Source of the DNA: Cytidiella melzeri
Lineage: Eukaryota; Basidiomycota; Agaricomycetes; Polyporales; Irpicaceae
Direction: 5' to 3'
Assembly: GCA_022592445.1 (NCBI GenBank)
Contig: JABYQR010000299.1
Coordinates: 1-55,451, forward strand
DNA: 55,451 nt
Shown: positions 42,857 through 53,955 of the stretch, in pieces
How the letters are laid out: each line of letters opens with the position of its first letter
Numbering within the stretch: position 1 is the first letter of the stretch
Translations under genes and position numbers: made by a program
Notes under the pieces: generated by a model
Told to the model about the DNA's origin: nothing
The model's database searches: none
The model's input: only the letters and a program-made list of their open reading frames with translations

Positions 42857-44698
42857 TGAGACACTTAGTCACGCTTCAAACTAAGAACAACCTTAAAGAC
42901 AACACAACCACCCACGAAGTGGCAACAGAAGTGTAAAGGTGTGGAAGCGCGGAAGTGTTAAAGTAACGCGAGGTGGTCTAAGAGTCCTAGTTTTACTTGT
43001 GCTAAAAGAGCGACAAGGTTTTTGTGATATTGTTTATATGAAGGGAACAAGACGGGCAACTACCACGCGTATCGCGAGTAAAAGGGGCAAGTCGGCGCGG
43101 TGAAAGCGAAAGAGTTATAGCACGGCTCCAAGAGAGCGCGCGTGAAAGGTCGCGGCTTGTAGGAAAACGGCGCGCGGAGGGACGCAGAAGATAAACGCAG
43201 ACGAAATATGAATCTCGAACACAAAACGCGGTCGCTGGTGAAGATGAAGTGGTCGCTGTAAAACGCGGGCGCAGTGAAAGTGAACGCAGTAAGCTCGACG
43301 CAGTGAAGATGAAACGCAACGCAGTAACGCAGTAAGATAACGCAGTTAAAAAGCAAACACAGTATAACGAAGCCGTGAGAGAAAGAGAAGCTAATGGCGC
43401 GCGAGTCGTAGCGGAAGGCTGGGTAAGATCGCCGTCAAGTGGACTCGACAGACTGCGCGCGGGGGCGGTAGTGTAGAACAACACCTCCCGAGCGGCGATG
43501 CGTATTACAAGCAAACGCGTGGCCAACGACGACGTTGGTAGAGCTGGTAAGATTGAACTGTACTAGTTCGCACTCGTGACCCTCGCCTTCAAAGTCTGGA
43601 GATAGCCAGCAATCTGGGTGCGGCGCGCGCGGGCAATCGCAGTCGAGTGGGACGAAAGGTCCTGTACGTAGGGGAATTGGATGGTCGCTCTGAGTGTCGC
43701 AATAGGAGCAGTTGTCGAGCGAGTCCGCGACAGATGCGACGGACGACGCTGGCGAGGGTGATTTAGGAGTAGGTCTCTCAGGGGAGACCGTAGGCGCTGC
43801 TGAGGGCTCGGGCGGCGGCGTGGGCGCGGGGACGGTGGGATAACGGCGTTGAATCTCGCGCGGGCGCGGGCTGAAAGGGCAACGGCCGGTGGGTGAATGG
43901 GGAACAGTGGGACAGCAGCAGCAGGCTCGTGGCGGGTTGTCGTTGTTGGACGCCGCGGGCATAAACGTGGAAGAGATCGCAATGAGGCAACGCAGGAGAG
44001 GCTACAGCTAGGGACGCGAAGAGACTTCCTCGACGCGAGCGCAAAGTGTAAAATATACTCTGGGAACTGGGGTGTGGATTGATTGATTTCCTACGCAGTA
44101 CAAGCAACACCTTTTTATATACCCTGACGACCCTCTCCTAAACCTTTCCTTCTATGTCTTAAACCCAAACGCGAGAGCGAGGAAACGGGGTGGCAGAATA
44201 CTTCCGTCTGCGGAGGCAAAATGCCCAGCGAATCGACGCCTGGCGGGACACAGTGTGGGTCGACGCGGAGTAGCGGCGCGCGCCCTCGCGCTGCAGAGGC
44301 GCCAACCGTCGCGAGCAGGTAATGAGGCGCCGTCCAGGAGTTGCACAGCGTGGCGTGATAGGAGTCTTCCTGAAACGGGGTTCGCGCGTCAAGTTTCTTC
44401 TACCGTTGGTCCGACCCGTGTCCGAAACACTTGGTGGCTGGCTGGCCCATGCTCCGATGCAAAAGGGGCGTGTCTGTGAGTCAGAGTTCGGTGCGATTCC
44501 TCGGCCTCGGATGTTTCCGGCGCGCTGCTGCTCCTTGTCAAGTCCTCGGATCCTTGGCGAACTCCTCGTGACCTCGGCAAACTCCTCGTGCCCGTGACGC
44601 TGGGAAAGTGGAGGGACTTGCCGCTCAGGATGACGCGGGCCGCGCAAATGGCGGGCTGCTGCCGGGTCTCCGCGCCTAGCCGATTTCCGGGCGTATCA
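42857..44698 (-). mobile_element. Family X unit, copy 3, inserted into copy 2
   Basis: 1842 bp in minus orientation with the ends TGAGACAC and GCGTATCA on the + strand. Flanked by CCGC (42853-42856 and 44699-44702). Taking it out with one duplication restores the sequence of copy 2 at that point. This defines both ends of family X precisely. The TATA box on the minus strand is near 44118-44124. Confidence 0.9.
43435..43962 (-). CDS. Family X ORF, copy 3
   Basis: 175 codons, fully open, the same length as in copies 1 and 5. The first Cys cluster reads ACCCCP, then NCSYCDTQSDHP, DCDCP, HPDCWLSPDFEGEGHECELV, NTHRRSGGVVLHYRPR. Differences from copy 1 concentrate in the N-terminal third. Same unknown function. 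Confidence 0.65.
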   Translation of the reverse strand: MPAASNNDNPPRACCCCPTVPHSPTGRCPFSPRPREIQRRYPTVPAPTPPPEPSAAPTVSPERPTPKSPSPASSVASVADSLDNCSYCDTQSDHPIPLRTGPFVPLDCDCPRAPHPDCWLSPDFEGEGHECELVQFNLTSSTNVVVGHAFACNTHRRSGGVVLHYRPRAQSVEST

Positions 44699-44702
44699 CC
44701 GC

Positions 44703-44896
44703 GCGCGGTGCACCGAGATTGTTGGCTTTTGCCAGACTCTGAAGGCGAGAACCACGAGTGCGAACTTATACAGTTCAATCTCACGAGCTCCACCAACGTT
44801 GTTGTTGGCCACACATTTATTTGCAATACGCATCGCCGCTCGGGAGATGTTGTTCTGCACTATTGCCCCCGCAAACAGTCAATCGAGTCAAATTGA
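44703..44896 (+). pseudogene. Family X ORF, copy 2, C-terminal part
   Basis: Continuation of the interrupted frame of copy 2: DSEGENHECELIQFNLTSS, then NVVVGHTFICNTHRRSGDV, ending at TGA 44894-44896. Confidence 0.7.
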
Positions 44897-45452
44897 CTGC
44901 GGTCTTGTATAGCCTTACGCAACGTCTCGCGCTCCAATAGTTCATCTTCTGTTTGTGACTCTTCTGGTTTCATTGCACTGCGTCTATTTCTTACCTGCGT
45001 TATTTTACTGTGTTATTGTGTCGGCGTTTCACCTTCACTGCGTTGAGCTTACTGCGTTCACTTTCACTGCGCCCGCGTTTTACAGCAACTACTTTCATCT
45101 TCATTAGCGACCGCATTTTGTGTTTGAGATTTGTACTGCGTCCGCGTTTACCATCCACATCTTTCCGCGCGTCGTCTTTGCTACAAGCCTCGGCATCCCG
45201 CGCGCATTCTCTTCAAGCCACGCTAAAACTCTTTTACTTTCACCGCACCGACTATCCTTTCTGCCCGCGATACGCGTGGTATTTTGCCCTCCTAGCTCAA
45301 TTCAAACAAAATTTTTATCACAAACCTCTAAAGACCACCTTGCACGCTTTCACACTACCGCGCTCCCACACCCTTACACTTCTATTGCCACTTCGTGGTT
45401 GGTAGTGTTGTCTTTGGGGTTGTAATAAGTTTTGGAGTGTACCACAGTGTGA

Positions 45453-45825
45453 CTCTGCAATCGCCTTGCGCTGCATCTCCGCTGCGGCCCTCTTTGCCAA
45501 TATCAACCGCTTACCCTCAGCGGCCACCTTTTTCTTTGCCTCCTCAGCTTCCGCCTTCTTCCTCGCCTCCTCAGCCTCCATCCTCATCTTCTCCTGCACT
45601 GCCGCAACCAACTCCGCCGTCCTTCAGCGTTCCTCCTCAGCCGCTGCCTCCACCCTCAACTCCTCCTCCTCCTGCTCCATCCTCGCCAGCTCGGCCTTCC
45701 TCTCGGCAATTTCTTGCTGCCTCCGTGCAAACCAATCAGCAGCAGTCTCTGAAAAGGAGTCATTTAAGTCAGCCTATCTCCATCAAGGAGCGGAAATACT
45801 CACCATTTGGGTTGGACATGTTGTT
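45453..45825 (-). pseudogene. Antisense zinc-ORF fragment of an E5-like element (E7)
   Basis: N-terminal part of a homologue of the gene at 39254-40355. Exon 1 encodes MSNPN; a phase-1 GTGAGT...CAG intron of about 55 bp follows; exon 2 begins TAADWFARRQQEIAERKAEL and continues as an E/A/K-rich coiled coil. TGA replaces CGA after EEER. It is cut at 45452 by family X, so the zinc cluster is missing. It lies, as in E5, just inside a 3' LTR. Confidence 0.7.
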
Positions 45826-45955
45826 GCTGGGTACGGGGTAGTGGTGGGTGAAGGAAGAAAAGTTGAAGTCCAGCATTCGCACACTCTCAGGACTTTATAC
45901 CAAAACTCCAGATCTCCGATGCGGATACATTAGAAGCATTGCCCTCAGGGGGTAC

Positions 45956-46535
45956 TGTTACAACCCAGTCCAACCACCCGACTTCACGTGACCTCCGCAC
46001 CCGAGCACTGCGCTGCATACTCTGCATCTCCACACCAGCGTCATCATGACCCTTATCATCTGTTTCCTTTACATCATGCTGTGTACAGTTCTCTTATTGC
46101 TCCGCAAGAATGCGCATTTCCCTTTGTTCCGCTTTTGTCTACTCCTATCGGACTTGAAGTCATTGTAGTATATATACAAGACCTAACTGTAGTAAATAAG
46201 CAATTTGAATATCGAATAAGAATCCCCTTCTTATCCTCTCTTTGTCTGCATTTGACTTCACTAGCTGAAGTCGTCTTACTCGTCGTTGTCCGACATCTTC
46301 TCACTGTCTCCGGTGTTCTGATTACCACACCTCCGCAGGTCCGCATTTCGATTGAGCCTTGCTCTTGAACCTTTGATCCTGCTAAGTACAAATTTGAGTC
46401 ACGAGAGTCCCGAGCGGCGCAACTTAACTAGTTGAAGCCAAGACTCATTCTGATCCGCCTCCTTCGCTCCTCTGTTTCCGCATCTCTGTGTACTCCGCAA
46501 CTCCGCGTCCCTTCCTTTTTGTCTTGCTTTTAACA
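45956..46535 (+). repeat. 3' LTR of E7, related to the E5 LTRs
   Basis: 580 bp, TGTTACAACCC...TTTTAACA. It is preceded by GAAGCATTGCCCTCAGGGGG, also found before the E5 3' LTR. The block around TGACTTCACT, GCTGAAGTCGTCTTACTCGT and CTTTGATCCTGCTAAGT matches the E5 LTRs. TATATATA lies near 46170. The 5' partner is absent. Confidence 0.75.
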
Positions 46536-46739
46536 AGCTGACTACATACGCTGACAGGTGTAAGCGACTTGGACTCAAGCAGCTGTTCGACTATCTTGCT
46601 TTTGGTGCTGTATCCACGCACAAATATCTATTTCCAAGCTCTTGTGATGATGGACTGTGTCTGAACGCTGTCTACACGAGGATTCTGACATCGTGCTTTC
46701 ATGTCCTTCTTCGTCCCCATGTTGGCGATGTCCTTCTTC
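46536..46739. other. Short spacer before a solo LTR
   Basis: 204 bp between the E7 LTR and a family S solo LTR. It ends with TCTTC, the left target duplication of that LTR. Together with 47469-47560 it is probably the same old gypsy gag sequence. Confidence 0.4.
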
Positions 46740-47468
46740 TGTCACAGAGACAAAGCTCGATGCAACTAAAAGGGACACAATGTGGATGACAACAAAGAGG
46801 TGGTGGCAGGCTTGAAGCACAGTGCTCTCACCAGCTATCAGACTTCATGCAAGTTGCTAGCCCAGTAAAGACCAAGTTATTATTCTGTCTACCAGCTATG
46901 TAGTACAGAGGGGTGTTTGCTTACCTAGCCCAGTAAAGACCAAGAGGTCGAGATGGGGGCTAGGAGCGTACATGCAGCAGTATATATAGACTTCAGGGAC
47001 CTGCGCACAGACTATGTTGAGGGCAGGCTTTGCAAGAAGCTGTGTGAACAAAGCACAAAAGAACTACCTAAAGGAGAACAATAGCTATTGTCTAGACCTT
47101 GCCAAGAACTCTACTTGTGAGAGAATCTATCTAAAAGGAGACCAACTATTGTATTCCATTCCCACACCTGTGAGAACATTCTTCCATAAAGAGAAAAACT
47201 GGGAAAGAACAAAAGGAGTCCATGTAAACGGTATCTATAACATCAAACCCTAGCTATGGGCTGAGCCATGTGGTTGTAGCCCTGTGGTCTTACATAAGCT
47301 AGGTCACATAGACCATGTGGAGCATCTAAGCCACGTGATATGGGCGCTTAATAGACGTGCAAGGAGTTCGTGCAGAGGAGGTTGCAACTGGGTTGCAGCC
47401 CGGAGTTTTACAGATAAAAACAAGAGGTAAATTGCGAAAAATAAGGGTTAGTCGGGCAATCCACAAAA
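46740..47468 (-). repeat. Solo LTR, family S, copy 3
   Basis: 729 bp, TGTCACAGAG...CCACAAAA, flanked by a perfect TCTTC duplication (46735-46739 and 47469-47473). Same family and same strand as 4298-5040, with the doubled CTAGCCCAGTAAAGACC motif (from about 46857 and 46927). The last two bases are AA instead of CA. Confidence 0.9.
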
Positions 47469-47560
47469 TCTTCTGTACCAAGCACAGCGGGCATGGGCAT
47501 TTTGCAAGGAATCGTATACAGGCGAGGGCAACCCTGACTGAACCGCTTCAATAACCGAAG
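47469..47560 (+). pseudogene. Zinc-knuckle-like gag relic
   Basis: Reads FCTKHSGHGHFARN, resembling a decayed CCHC knuckle (CxxC...GHFARxC) of gypsy gag. Too short for more than a suggestion. Confidence 0.35.
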
Positions 47561-47589
47561 GAGTAATTACAGATCACAAACTTACTTTT

Positions 47590-48387
47590 CAGGGTAATCT
47601 GCTGAGTAGGTGAGGAGGCGAGGGAAAAGGCAATGGGGTATTACGTCCCCACATTGAACAAGCATTCCGTGTCAATAAGCGTGCATGAACTCCTTGTTGA
47701 GAATCAAAGCCCAGACGGCTTGCAGTAGCTGGGAATGACAGAATTGAAGGACATTGGCAGTGGCGGGCACACCATACTCTTTCTCATAGCTGTCTTGAAA
47801 CAAGTCAGGAAGATGCGTAATACAAAAGTCAGTCTCACTATTGTTCACATTTCTGATGGAGACTTGCCTTGGGAGCATAGCGTAAATGATGCACCGCAAA
47901 CGTTGACGGCATGTTTCTCATGTACTTGGACTGGGCTCCTAGAAACATGTAGAATGGCCAAAGAGATGCCGAGCCAAAGCTGGTGAGATGTGTTGCGTCC
48001 GACCACTCCGTGAAGGGCACTGCACAATACACAATATCATCAACGTCTTCAGGTTACGAGGCAGAGAATTAATCTTTTTCTGCTCATCAAGCATTGCATC
48101 GGAGTTGTATAGCTCAGTGTAGATGCACTCCCCACGCATGTCAGACGTGCAGCCAGTCTCAGGAGCATCTGCGCCTGTGCCGCGCCAAAATAGTCTGTAT
48201 GGGTTCATATGAAAATGGTGTTGTGTAGCGTCCTCATGTGCAGCTTTCAAAACTCCTGTAAGAGACCGGTACCATATGCCTTTGACCTCGAACTCTGGCA
48301 CGTCCTTGTCAGACTTGTACTCCGTGCCCTCCCTGGGAAGCTTGATCTTGACCAAACTAGCGTTAGCAAGGCCGGCAAGCGGCAAGT
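47590..48387 (-). pseudogene. Plavaka-type transposase fragment
   Basis: Plavaka elements are a CACTA-like DNA transposon group in basidiomycetes. Read leftward: KGIWYRSLTGVLKAAHED, HHFHMNPYRLFW, IYTELYNSDAML, then (other frame) EWSDATHLTSFGSASLWPFY, GAQSKYMRNMPST, and, after a probable intron, VPATANVLQFCHSQLLQAVW and EFMHAY. TGA at 47672-47674 (CGA expected) is followed by HGMLVQCGD and RLLTYSADYPEK, then a GTAAGT-like donor. One frameshift lies near 48030. The right side joins the AT-rich unit Y at 48387. Assignment is from remembered motifs (WSDATHLxxFGxASLWPxY, TYSADYPEK). Confidence 0.75.
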
Positions 48388-51141
48388 ACAATTCCTGAGG
48401 ATTGAATGAAAAATCAGTTTTTGAGCAAGATTCGTAAGTAAACTTGTTGCTGGTAGAAGCCTGAACAAGTAATTTTGTTGGGAATAGTTTTTCCAATGAG
48501 TAATGTATAGTACGTTGGTGGTTTGTCTTCACTGGAGCACACAATCATTCATGAAAAAAGAGGGACTGTGCTGTATTGTTTGAAGTGCAACAATGGGTGT
48601 GAGTACAGAATTGAAACAAGTTTGTGGAGTAGAACATGGAGATGAAGATTGTTTGACATGCGTCTTGTTCTTAATGGTCTTGAACTATGTTGAATAATCT
48701 AGATACAATTTGGTAAACTGCAGGAGCAGAGCTACCAGTGATTTTGTTATTGATAGCAAATTGAATAAATCATATAGTAAGAAATAGTTAATTGCACCTG
48801 TGACTTTGTTATCACAAAGAACCTCAGTAAAGAATTCTGTGCCTGGTAAGGGTCCTTACCTTGCCAAGCCATCTGGTCATCAATATTGACTGAATTACAG
48901 CCATTTGCTATTGGTGACACCTTTAATAGGCAACTTGATCTGGGATAAAGTGACTGTACTACAATTGATAAATTTGGTTGCGGGAACAGGAGCCATACAT
49001 TGATGAAGGTAGTCACCAATGGTAGCAAGGAGCTCCATCTATCTTGTCATTAATCTTGTGCAGTGTTCACTGCTGATTCTAGAAAATTACTTGCCTCAAG
49101 AATGAAGGTCTTGATGGTGTCTCATTGGATCAATTACTGAAACATGTTACATGTGTCCTGTTGATGTCTGCACTGCCTCACCCCCATTGGAGTTGCCACA
49201 GGCTGGGTTCTGATTGTAACTCCTGCTTATAGAGCAACTAGTGGTTGTGAAACTGTGGGTAGGAATCCAAGGCAGTGCTCTATGGTGATGCAACCACGTC
49301 CTGTTGATGTCTGAACTGCATCAGCCCCACTAGAACTGCCTCAGGCTGTGTTGTGATTGTAACTCCTCCTTAGAGAGCAACTAATGGTTGGGAAACTGTG
49401 TGGAACAATCTGATGCAGTGGTTGCTGCTGACGCAACCACAGTCTGAGCTGCATCACCCCTATTGGAACTGCCACAGACTGTGTTCCGATTGTGACTCCT
49501 GCTTAGGGAGAAGTGTTTGTGAAACCTTGTGACCAATCAAATGCAGTGCTTGCTGCCAACACAACAATGTACTGTTAATGTCTGAACTGCCTCACCCCCA
49601 TTCAAGCTGCCACAGTTGTAACTCTTGCTTAGAAAGTAGTGGTTGTGAAACTTAGTGGACCAATTGAATGCAGTGCTGGCTGCTGATAAAACCACGTACG
49701 GCTGATATCTGCACTACCTCACCCCCATTAGAGCTGTCAAAGGCTGTGTTCTGATTGTATCTCTTAATTGTAGAGAAACTGGTAGTTGTGACACTGTATG
49801 GAAGAATCAAAGGCAGTGCTCTATGCTGATGCAACCACTTCCTGTTGATGTCTCAACTGTATCAGCCCCACTAGAACTGCCACAGGCTGTGTTCTGATTG
49901 TAGCTCCTGCTTATAGAGTGACTGTTAGTTGTAAAAGTGTATAGAAGAATCAAAGGCAGTGCTTTATGCTGATGCAACCGCGTCCTGTTCATGTTTGAAC
50001 TGCCTCAGCCTCATCAGAACCACCACAGGCTATTTTCTGATTGTAACCCCTCCTTAGAGAGCAATGAATGGTTGTGAAACTTTGTGGAACAATCCGATGC
50101 AGTGCTTGCTGCTGATGCAACCATGTCCTGTTGATGTCTGAGCTGCATCACCTTCATTGGCACTGCCACAGACCGTGTTCTGATTGTAACTCATGCTTAT
50201 AGAGCAGCTGGTGGTTGTGAAACTATATGGAAGAATCAAAGGCAGTGCTCTATGCTGATGAAACCACATTCTGTTGATGTCTCAACTGTATCAGCCCCAC
50301 TAGAACTTCCACAGGTTGTGCTTAAATTGGAACTCCTCCTTAGAGAGCAACTAATGGTTGTGAACATTTGCGCAAAAATCCAATGCAGTGCTTGCTGCTG
50401 ATGCAACCGTGTCCTGTTGATGTCTGAACTGCCTCACCCCCATTGGAACTGCCACAGGCTGTGTTCTGATTGTAACTCCTGCTTAGAGAGTAACTAACAG
50501 CTGTGAAACTTTGTGGAACAATCAGATACAGTACTCACTACTAATACAGCCACAAATCTACATTGTCCAAAAATGTAGGGTTTGAGTGTTTTCAGTTAGC
50601 TTCCAAAGTACTGGTAGTTTTTGTTCAGAGCCAATACTATGTGTGGCATGTCTTCTGATTGTATTCCTTGTTAAGAGAGCAAGCGTCTGTAGATTGCTGC
50701 TCATGTACCTAACCAAAATTTGACATCATTTCCCAGCAGGAGTGGAGTTTGAACCTGAGTCTGGATGACTTTTTTCAGTAGACTGGCCATAACTTGCTCA
50801 GTCCCACTTCAATTGACAGGATGTTTGTACCAGGATGTTGCCACAAGATAGGGCTATCCAATGGTGTATTATATGTACAAATGTATACCCATATGCAGTC
50901 TGTATAAATCCAAAACTGCATTTTGATTGCAAAAGTGATCTGATACAAAGTTATAAAGGGCTTATAACAAGGCCAATGTGATGCCATCAGCTGGATTCAT
51001 TGTTTTGTTATTGACACTGTTAATGTCTGTATTCTGCCATCAAATTCCCACACTTTGGGGACAAAAAGGTCACATCTGAAAAGGCATCAATGTGCTGGAG
51101 CACACTGGAACAATTCTTCTTCATTCTTCAGGAATTGTAAC
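48387..51141. mobile_element. Candidate AT-rich mobile unit Y with inverted tips
   Basis: Bounded by TACAATTCCTGA (48387-48398) and its reverse complement TTCAGGAATTGTA (51127-51139). Inside are AT-rich sequence without ORFs and a ~140-bp tandem array. Its right part matches 20730-21885. The left boundary coincides with the edge of recognisable Plavaka coding sequence. An alternative is that the motif is part of a conserved exon rather than a terminus. Confidence 0.45.
49150..50560. repeat. Tandem array, about 140-bp period, ten units
   Basis: Units start near TTGATGTCTGAACTGC at about 49161, 49303, 49435, 49574, 49701, 49843, 49988, 50131, 50273 and 50417 (spacing 127-145 bp). Same unit as 20730-21295. 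Minus-strand open frames of 60-70 codons repeat with the unit and are not called as genes. Confidence 0.9.
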
Positions 51142-51339
51142 TCTCCTGCCACCCGTCATCAGCTGAAAAAGTTCCTGATGGCTCACAATACCCATCCAAA
51201 CGATCCATTTCACGCTTGTAAGAGAAACCTTGCAGATCCTGACTATTGAAGTCTGGCGCGGTCAAGACCTCAGTTGCCAAGTGATTTCCTTCTCCCGCAG
51301 ACTTGACATTGGAACTGTCGCGGAGCAACTGCTGCTAAA
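51142..51339 (-). other. Coding-like fragment between Y and the E6 LTR
   Basis: Minus-strand frame of about 65 codons (SSNVKSAGEGNHLATEVLTA, then FSYKREMDRLDGYCEPSG). It ends in the conserved TTACAATTCCTGA motif, like the fragment at 30440-30784. Possibly the exon tail of an unknown gene. Confidence 0.3.
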
Positions 51340-52096
51340 CTGCTAAACCCTAAACAAGGGCGAAGGAGAGGGGGAGTGGAAGTGGAAGTGGATCTCCAAC
51401 GACAACAACGAGGTTAAAGTCAATGATGAGCAGGCAAGCAGGCTCAGAGGCCGGATACTAGCAGTGCAAATGACAGAGTTAATAAGGTATGATACTAAGT
51501 TACATGCAGTAACTCACCTAGCAGAGCAAATGACAGAGAGGTCAAGATGCAGAGCTAGGGAGGGTAAGGACTTCTATATATACTGTGGCTGGGTGGTCTG
51601 TGCACAAGTTCCCACACTAGGGACTGGAGTAACTGTGGGGCTGGAGTAACAATAGAACAATAAGGAACCAGGGTAGCTGTCAAAGACCAGGGTATGTAGA
51701 ACAATAGAGCTAGAACAATAAGACAATAGAACAATAGAAACTGGAACAATAGAACAATAGAAACTGGGGGAATCCCTGGGGAATCCCTAACAATAGACAG
51801 AAGACAATAGACGAAAGACAATAGGACAATAAGAACTGGGGGAATCCCTGGGGAATCCGTAACAATGGAAGGAGAACAATAGAACAATAGCCTAGGTTGA
51901 TCTGGAACCGCTCCAGATTGAGTCTAGGGTTTGGGTCTGGACTATTGATAAATAAGGCAGGATGTCACGTGACCCGGGTTAGGGTTAGGTCCGGTAACAC
52001 TCCTAGCCGGAAAATAAGCGCTCTAGATAGGTGCCTAAGGCTGTAAACTTGTGACATTGTTGGAAAAATCCGGTCTCTGTTGGACTATCCATGTCA
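51340..52096 (-). repeat. E6 3' LTR, left end approximate
   Basis: On the minus strand it starts TGACATGG right after a GGAGGGGGGTAA polypurine tract (52097-52108). The TATA box is near 51575-51583. A 17-bp CAGAGCAAATGACAGAG-like repeat occurs twice (near 51465 and 51522), recalling the doubled motif in family S. A microsatellite-like stretch (51655-51895) of GAACAATAG units lies in U3. Confidence 0.65.
51655..51895. repeat. GAACAATAG-rich simple repeat
   Basis: Repeated AGAACAATAGAACAATAG and a doubled GGGGAATCCCTGGGGAATCC block within the U3 of the E6 LTR. Confidence 0.8.
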
Positions 52097-52107
52097 TTAC
52101 CCCCCTC

Positions 52108-53955
52108 CTAAAATTCATCGCCTCGATGAACTAAGACCAGGGACTCTACCATCTGCCCACTCGAGGTCAGATGCAATAGCTTCTGTGATGGTCTCCAACG
52201 GTTTCCAAGGAATGGAGTCAAGAGTGCTTTGGGCAATTTCTGAGGTGCGTTGGTATGTCTGGCGTGGAACTCTGCAATGCTCTCTTTTGCATTGGTCAGA
52301 TTTACTGCAGGTTCCCACGTTACATCGCCTTCTCCATAGCCTTTCCATTTGACTAGGTACAGCATTTGCTTCCGATAGATCCGACTGTCTAGGATCTTCT
52401 CGACTTCATAGACTTGTTGATCATCTACTATGATCGGTGCTGGTGGTTCTGGTATGAGGCCGTTTACTTCGTTTCCTCGATACGGAGATAGCCGTTCGAC
52501 GTTGATGTTGTCGTGAATACGATATCCGGATTTGAGTTTGATCCATATGTATGTTCACCGGTCTTCTGAAGAACTGTGAAGGGACCAAGCTGTCTAGGCC
52601 CTAGCTTGTCAAACTGCTGATGTACTTTGACGTTCTTGGAAGACAACCACACGAGGTCCCCTTCCTTGAAGACTGGAGTAGCTCTACGGGTGTATCCGGA
52701 AGCTTCGGCCATCTTTTCCTTAGAGAGACGCGAGGCAGCTTCGGCTTCTGCCCAACCTGTCTGAGCTTTTCTAGGCGTGCGTCTAGATTTGGCGTACGAC
52801 TTTGACGACCAATGGGAATGGTAAAGTCCGGTAGATACCCGTACATGACTTCAAACGGAGAATGCTGAGTAGATGAGTTAACCCGGGAGTTGATGGCGAA
52901 TTCAGCCACTGGGATGTATTCTGCCCAATCATCTTGTCGTTGGTCAACAAAGAGTCGTAGAATCTTTTCTACCTCTTGATTTGTTCTTTCCGTTTGACCA
53001 TTGGCCTGAGGGTGGTAGGCGGTAGTCATGGCGCCAGTAATGCCTAGCCGTTTGTACAACGCTTGCATGACACGAGCTGCAAACTGGGGTCCTCTATCGG
53101 ATATAAACTGTCGGGGAATGCCGTGGAGCCTGAACACCTCTCTGATGTGAAGGTCGGCTATACCGTCTGCTGTGACCGTAGACTGAGTTGGAATTACATG
53201 TGTTTGCTTGCTGTACAAGTCTGTGTACACGGCAATCATGTCAAAACCTTTACTGCATGGGAGTGGTCCGACTAAGTCTACACCAACCACCTGCCAAGGT
53301 CCGTCTGGTACTTCGATAGGCTGTATTGGGGCAACCGGGTGCTGTGCTGATTTGGTTCGCTGACACTTGTCACATCCGAGGATGTATTGTTCTACGAATG
53401 ATGCCATACGAGGCCACCAATAGTGCCGTGTTACTAGTTCCAGGGTTGCGTGTTTGCCAGGATGTCCTGCTGGTAGTGCATCGTGGCATCGACGTACAAT
53501 CTCCTTTCGGACTTCTTGATCTTTAGGAATGTACAGCTTTCCTTTGTAGTACACCAGTTCGCTGTCTTCTTCCCACTCTAGTCCACCATCTGTCAACTTC
53601 CGGGGTCCGTCCTTCTTTAGCTTGGCTAATCCCTGAACCACCTCTGCTTCTCGAAGGCTGATGTCTCTGATTCGAGCTTTCATGGGTCTGTTTCTAGAGT
53701 ACTTGAGGTAGCTATGGTTTGGAAGTATTTGGGTTTCAGCACAACTTGTTCTTTGTTGTCTGATGCATCTAGCACTTCCAAGGCTCTAACTCTGGACAGC
53801 GGGTCAACTTGAGTAAGGGTCTTTCCGGGTTTGTGGGTCAACACGAAATCAAACCGGCTAAGGTATAAGGACCACCGAGCTTGTCGTCTAGACAGGTCCT
53901 GAGCGGTACACCAGTACTGCAGATTCTGATGATCTGTGATAATCCCAAAGGGCGC
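52108..53955 (-). pseudogene. E6 pol C-terminal part: RNase H end, integrase, chromodomain
   Basis: Read leftward from the family X junction. RNase H tail ITDHQNLQYW...KPGKTLTQVDPLSR (53955-53800). The integrase (53683-52601) has H67/H74 and C104/C107, then D136 (GVDLVGPLP), D196 (SDRGPQF) and E232 (QTERTNQ), all intact. Frame changes near 52750 and 52550 lead through FKEGDLVWLS to a chromodomain end YLVKWKGYGEGDVTWEPA, stopping at 52108. The RT and upstream half lie beyond the X insertion or outside the window. A related but different chromovirus from E2. Confidence 0.85.

Larger units (their letters stand above)
41802..45452 (+). mobile_element. Family X unit, copy 2, split by copy 3
   Basis: Left part 41802-42856 begins TGATATGCTCAG; right part 44703-45452 ends near CACAGTGTGACT. 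Removing copy 3 and one CCGC duplication leaves about 1.8 kb, like the other copies. The ends are diverged. The left flank is KDZ sequence and the right flank is an antisense zinc-ORF gene of another element, so the two sides do not come from one target. A rearrangement through this copy is likely. Confidence 0.7.

Noticed and set aside
49652..50269. Minus-strand ORFs of 60-74 codons inside the tandem array as genes
   Set aside because: They follow the ~140-bp repeat period, vary in length and have no independent support.
49150..50560. CRISPR array
   Set aside because: The repeats are contiguous ~140-bp units without spacers, and the genome is fungal.
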